A DNA stretch of 64,000 nucleotides from Metopolophium dirhodum (lineage: Eukaryota; Arthropoda; Insecta; Hemiptera; Aphididae). Each line of letters opens with the position of its first letter. The first letter of the stretch is position 1. Positions 61,890 through 64,000 of the stretch are shown piece by piece. A program made the position numbers and the translations under genes. The stretch spans positions 16,449,145 through 16,513,144 of the forward strand of contig NC_083560.1 of NCBI RefSeq assembly GCF_019925205.1. Direction: 5' to 3'. Below the pieces are notes generated by a model. That model did no database searches. It was not told the DNA's origin and saw only the letters and a program-made list of their open reading frames with translations.

Positions 61890-64000
61890 CAGTGTTGGGT
61901 AAATTACTTTTAAAAAGTAATGGAATTACGTTACTCGTTACTTCACATATTTTTATTTAAATTACATTTGCGTTACCTAAAATTATTTTTATCACGTTAC
62001 GTTACTTTTTCATAAATAAAGTAGTGCGAAGTAGTGCGTTACAAATAACATTACTTTTTTTTTATCTCTAATAACAGTTATCATTTTCTTTGAACCATAT
62101 TCAATTCATAATATGATATATTTTACAATATATTTTAGACCTACTACCTAGTGATACACTGATACCTAGTATACAAAATTTAAAATAATATGTAAATGTA
62201 CAATCATCATTCATCTCACCTATTAATTATTATTTATTGTATGGCAATAGTAAAGTAGTTACCTACTACCTAGTTAAATTTAATTGTATACATTTAAACT
62301 CAAACTACACATGTTTCTAATACTAAATACAACAATAAGGCAAGTTATTTTCTAATAAACAAGTGAAACTAAATGATACAGTGTAATAATGCTATAAATC
62401 ATAATACCCAATTTTATTAATACAAAAATACAATTTCATTTATTTTTAATTTTAAAATTAATTTTGACCAACAAACAATTTTCGAAGTTTTGGTCACTTA
62501 TTTTACCACGGTTTTTTGTACAAATATCACTAGCAACACTAAATATTCGCTCTACCGAAGCACTTGATGGCAATGCGGTATTATTTTTTATGGTTGGCAT
62601 GGTATTTAAAATTAGCAAGACTCCAGAGAATGGTGTTGTCAAATATCGATCAATTTCTGTGTTGGGCTGTTCTATATCTACATCATCACCATCGAAAAGA
62701 AAATCATCTTCGGTTGCAGGTTGCACATTGTCATTGACAATACCTGTTATTAAAGTTTATAGTTTAATAACATTTATCTTAAATATCAAATTTTAATTAA
62801 TCACCTGTAATTGACTGTAGCTGCTCTACTTCAGCCTTAAAGAATTCTATACCTTCATCTCTTTCAAAAGGTGACATACCTTTAAATTTAAATTTTGGAT
62901 GGGAGACCGATGATAGTATAATTGGTATTTTTTTAGTCATACTTGTGAATTGTAAATTGATACCGTCTAAACAAGCTTTTGCTAAGCTTTTGCATTTACC
63001 TGCCAATGATAAATCTGTTAGTTTCCTTTTCAGCCAACTGATAGTTGGTATTAGATAGCCCATAGCCATATATTTATCTCCTTGGAGAATATCCAATGCC
63101 CTCGATAAAGGCTCCATAATCTAAATATAAAAAATAAATAATAATTAATATAAAATGTTAAAAAAAAATTTTTTTTATTTAAGACTTCAATATTTACTTT
63201 GCAATAATCCATCATGAAAGCTAGATCATTTTTATCAAATCTTGGTATACCAGATTCATCGTACATGTTGAACCTTAGGTTCAGATTTTTGTAACTCATC
63301 ACTCAAACATTTGACGGCAATGTATGTTGAATTCCATCGAGTTGTGTTTGGTACATTTATATACACATTTAATGCGTCATGAATAGTATCTGCAACTATA
63401 GATGTCCTGCTTTGCTTGTTCCACAAGCCTTGCATTTTTGCAAACGATGATCTCATTTGCTTTTTATAAATGACATCAGATAATGCTTTTTCACTGTCTC
63501 TTGTTGCAACTAAGTTCAAAGTATGACTTGCACAGCGATGATGAGGTGGAAGCGAATATTCGGGATTCTGTTCAAGACCATTAGCTAAAATTTCATATAT
63601 TTCTATCATATCTATTTCATCGTCATTGTCATCTTCACCATCTTTATCATCGTTTTATCATCGTTTTATCATCGTTTTCAACTCTTGATCCAGTATTTCT
63701 TGTTTCTGATGACTGTGTATGAACACTTATTTATAAAAAAAAATTAGAATTAATAACAAGGTAAACATAGATTTTTATTTACATTCTTTAAATTGGTTAG
63801 TATAATAGTATAAATAAATAATAATTGACATTTTATCTCATAAATAAAATCTTACTTTTTGTAGACAGACCAACAATCAGCAGTGGCACAAACATATTTA
63901 AGTTCAATAGACATCAGTTGCTCTTTAAGTTCTATTTTTAACTCCTGTGAAATATTAGATATTCTACTTATCAACGTTTTTCTTGTTAGACATTTCCTTT
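61890..64000 (-). mobile_element. hAT transposon in WDR3 intron 5, cut by window end
   Basis: The left terminus CAGTGTTGGGTAAATTAC at 61890 is a standard hAT end; the transposase gene runs on the minus strand towards it, with the stop at 62436. The other terminus and hence the target duplication are outside the window. The preceding bases ATAAATCAT should be repeated after the far end. Confidence 0.8.
62436..63999 (-). pseudogene. hAT transposase, multi-exon, frameshifted, 5' end off window
   Basis: Read right to left: RKTLISRISNISQELK and VCATADCWSVYKK (63999 side, the TADxWS catalytic block); an acidic stretch DDKDGEDDNDDE; HHRCASHTLNLVATRDSEKA and NTTRWNSTYIAVK; then, after a shift, GIPRFDKNDLAFMMDYCK; LSRALDILQGDKYMAMGYLI; and the dimerisation domain LPSSASVERIFSVASDICTK. 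Introns with consensus ends occur after MMDYCK (to 63120) and inside QSITG|IVNDNV (to about 62730). Breaks: three tandem copies of an 11-bp unit (ATCATCGTTTT on the plus strand, about 63645-63678) and a shift near 63265-63300. The family catalyses cut-and-paste transposition with 8-bp duplications; this copy looks recently inactivated. Confidence 0.85.

Noticed and set aside
62464..62796. 110-codon plus-strand frame
   Set aside because: Antisense shadow of the hAT dimerisation domain.
1..64000. CRISPR arrays, tRNA or rRNA genes
   Set aside because: No spaced direct-repeat array, tRNA-like B-box context or rRNA segment was recognised by eye; a covariance search would be needed to exclude small RNA genes.

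Overview
The window looks like nuclear DNA of an AT-rich arthropod, most likely an aphid or close hemipteran. Coding sequence is sparse and split by introns. A kelch-like copy resembles the expanded aphid kelch family. Most recognisable sequence outside the genes is transposon-derived: hAT, Tc1/mariner, TTAA-flanked foldbacks, 5'-truncated non-LTR elements, and a large non-coding dispersed repeat with several copies here. The species is inferred from general knowledge, not proven.

Layout. 1-4 kb: a dead reverse-transcriptase tail, then the last two coding exons of an SLC46/folate-transporter-like gene (+). 4.1-7.7 kb: nested transposons (a MITE and a Tc1/mariner copy inside an outer inverted repeat) and a dead THAP-domain remnant with a foldback MITE in it. 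9.3-10.3 kb: inverted dispersed repeat. 11.3-14.3 kb: a complete three-exon gene for a 53-residue COP9 signalosome subunit 9 (COPS9/CSNAP), whose exons are too short for ORF calling. 15-24.2 kb: repeats, a poly(A)-tailed LINE tail, tandem copies of the main dispersed repeat, and a hAT-type MITE. 25-26.9 kb (-): a degenerate kelch-like BTB/BACK gene with good splice sites but a deleted BTB core. 28.7-32.7 kb: a CpG-richer segment and a possible spliced transcript of unknown nature. 30.9-45.2 kb: mostly MITEs, hAT-type elements with exact 8-bp target duplications, a LINE fragment and dispersed repeats. 46.3-53.4 kb (+): a seven-finger C2H2 zinc-finger gene with a GC-rich non-coding first exon. 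53.6-54.0 kb: a 199-bp tandem duplication that looks like a duplicated terminal coding exon. 58.2-64 kb (+): the 5' part of WDR3 (Utp12/Dip2, small-subunit processome), with a hairpin MITE in its 5' intron and a decaying hAT transposase gene (-) in intron 5; both the WDR3 gene and the hAT element run off the window.

The genes are unrelated housekeeping or regulatory loci and do not form a pathway. The main interest is the density of nested and insertion-dated transposons, the small COPS9 gene, the duplicated exon pair, and the kelch-like relic. I saw no convincing new enzymatic or defence system. All gene models are hand-built from splice consensus, reading phase and family resemblance; no database search was run.
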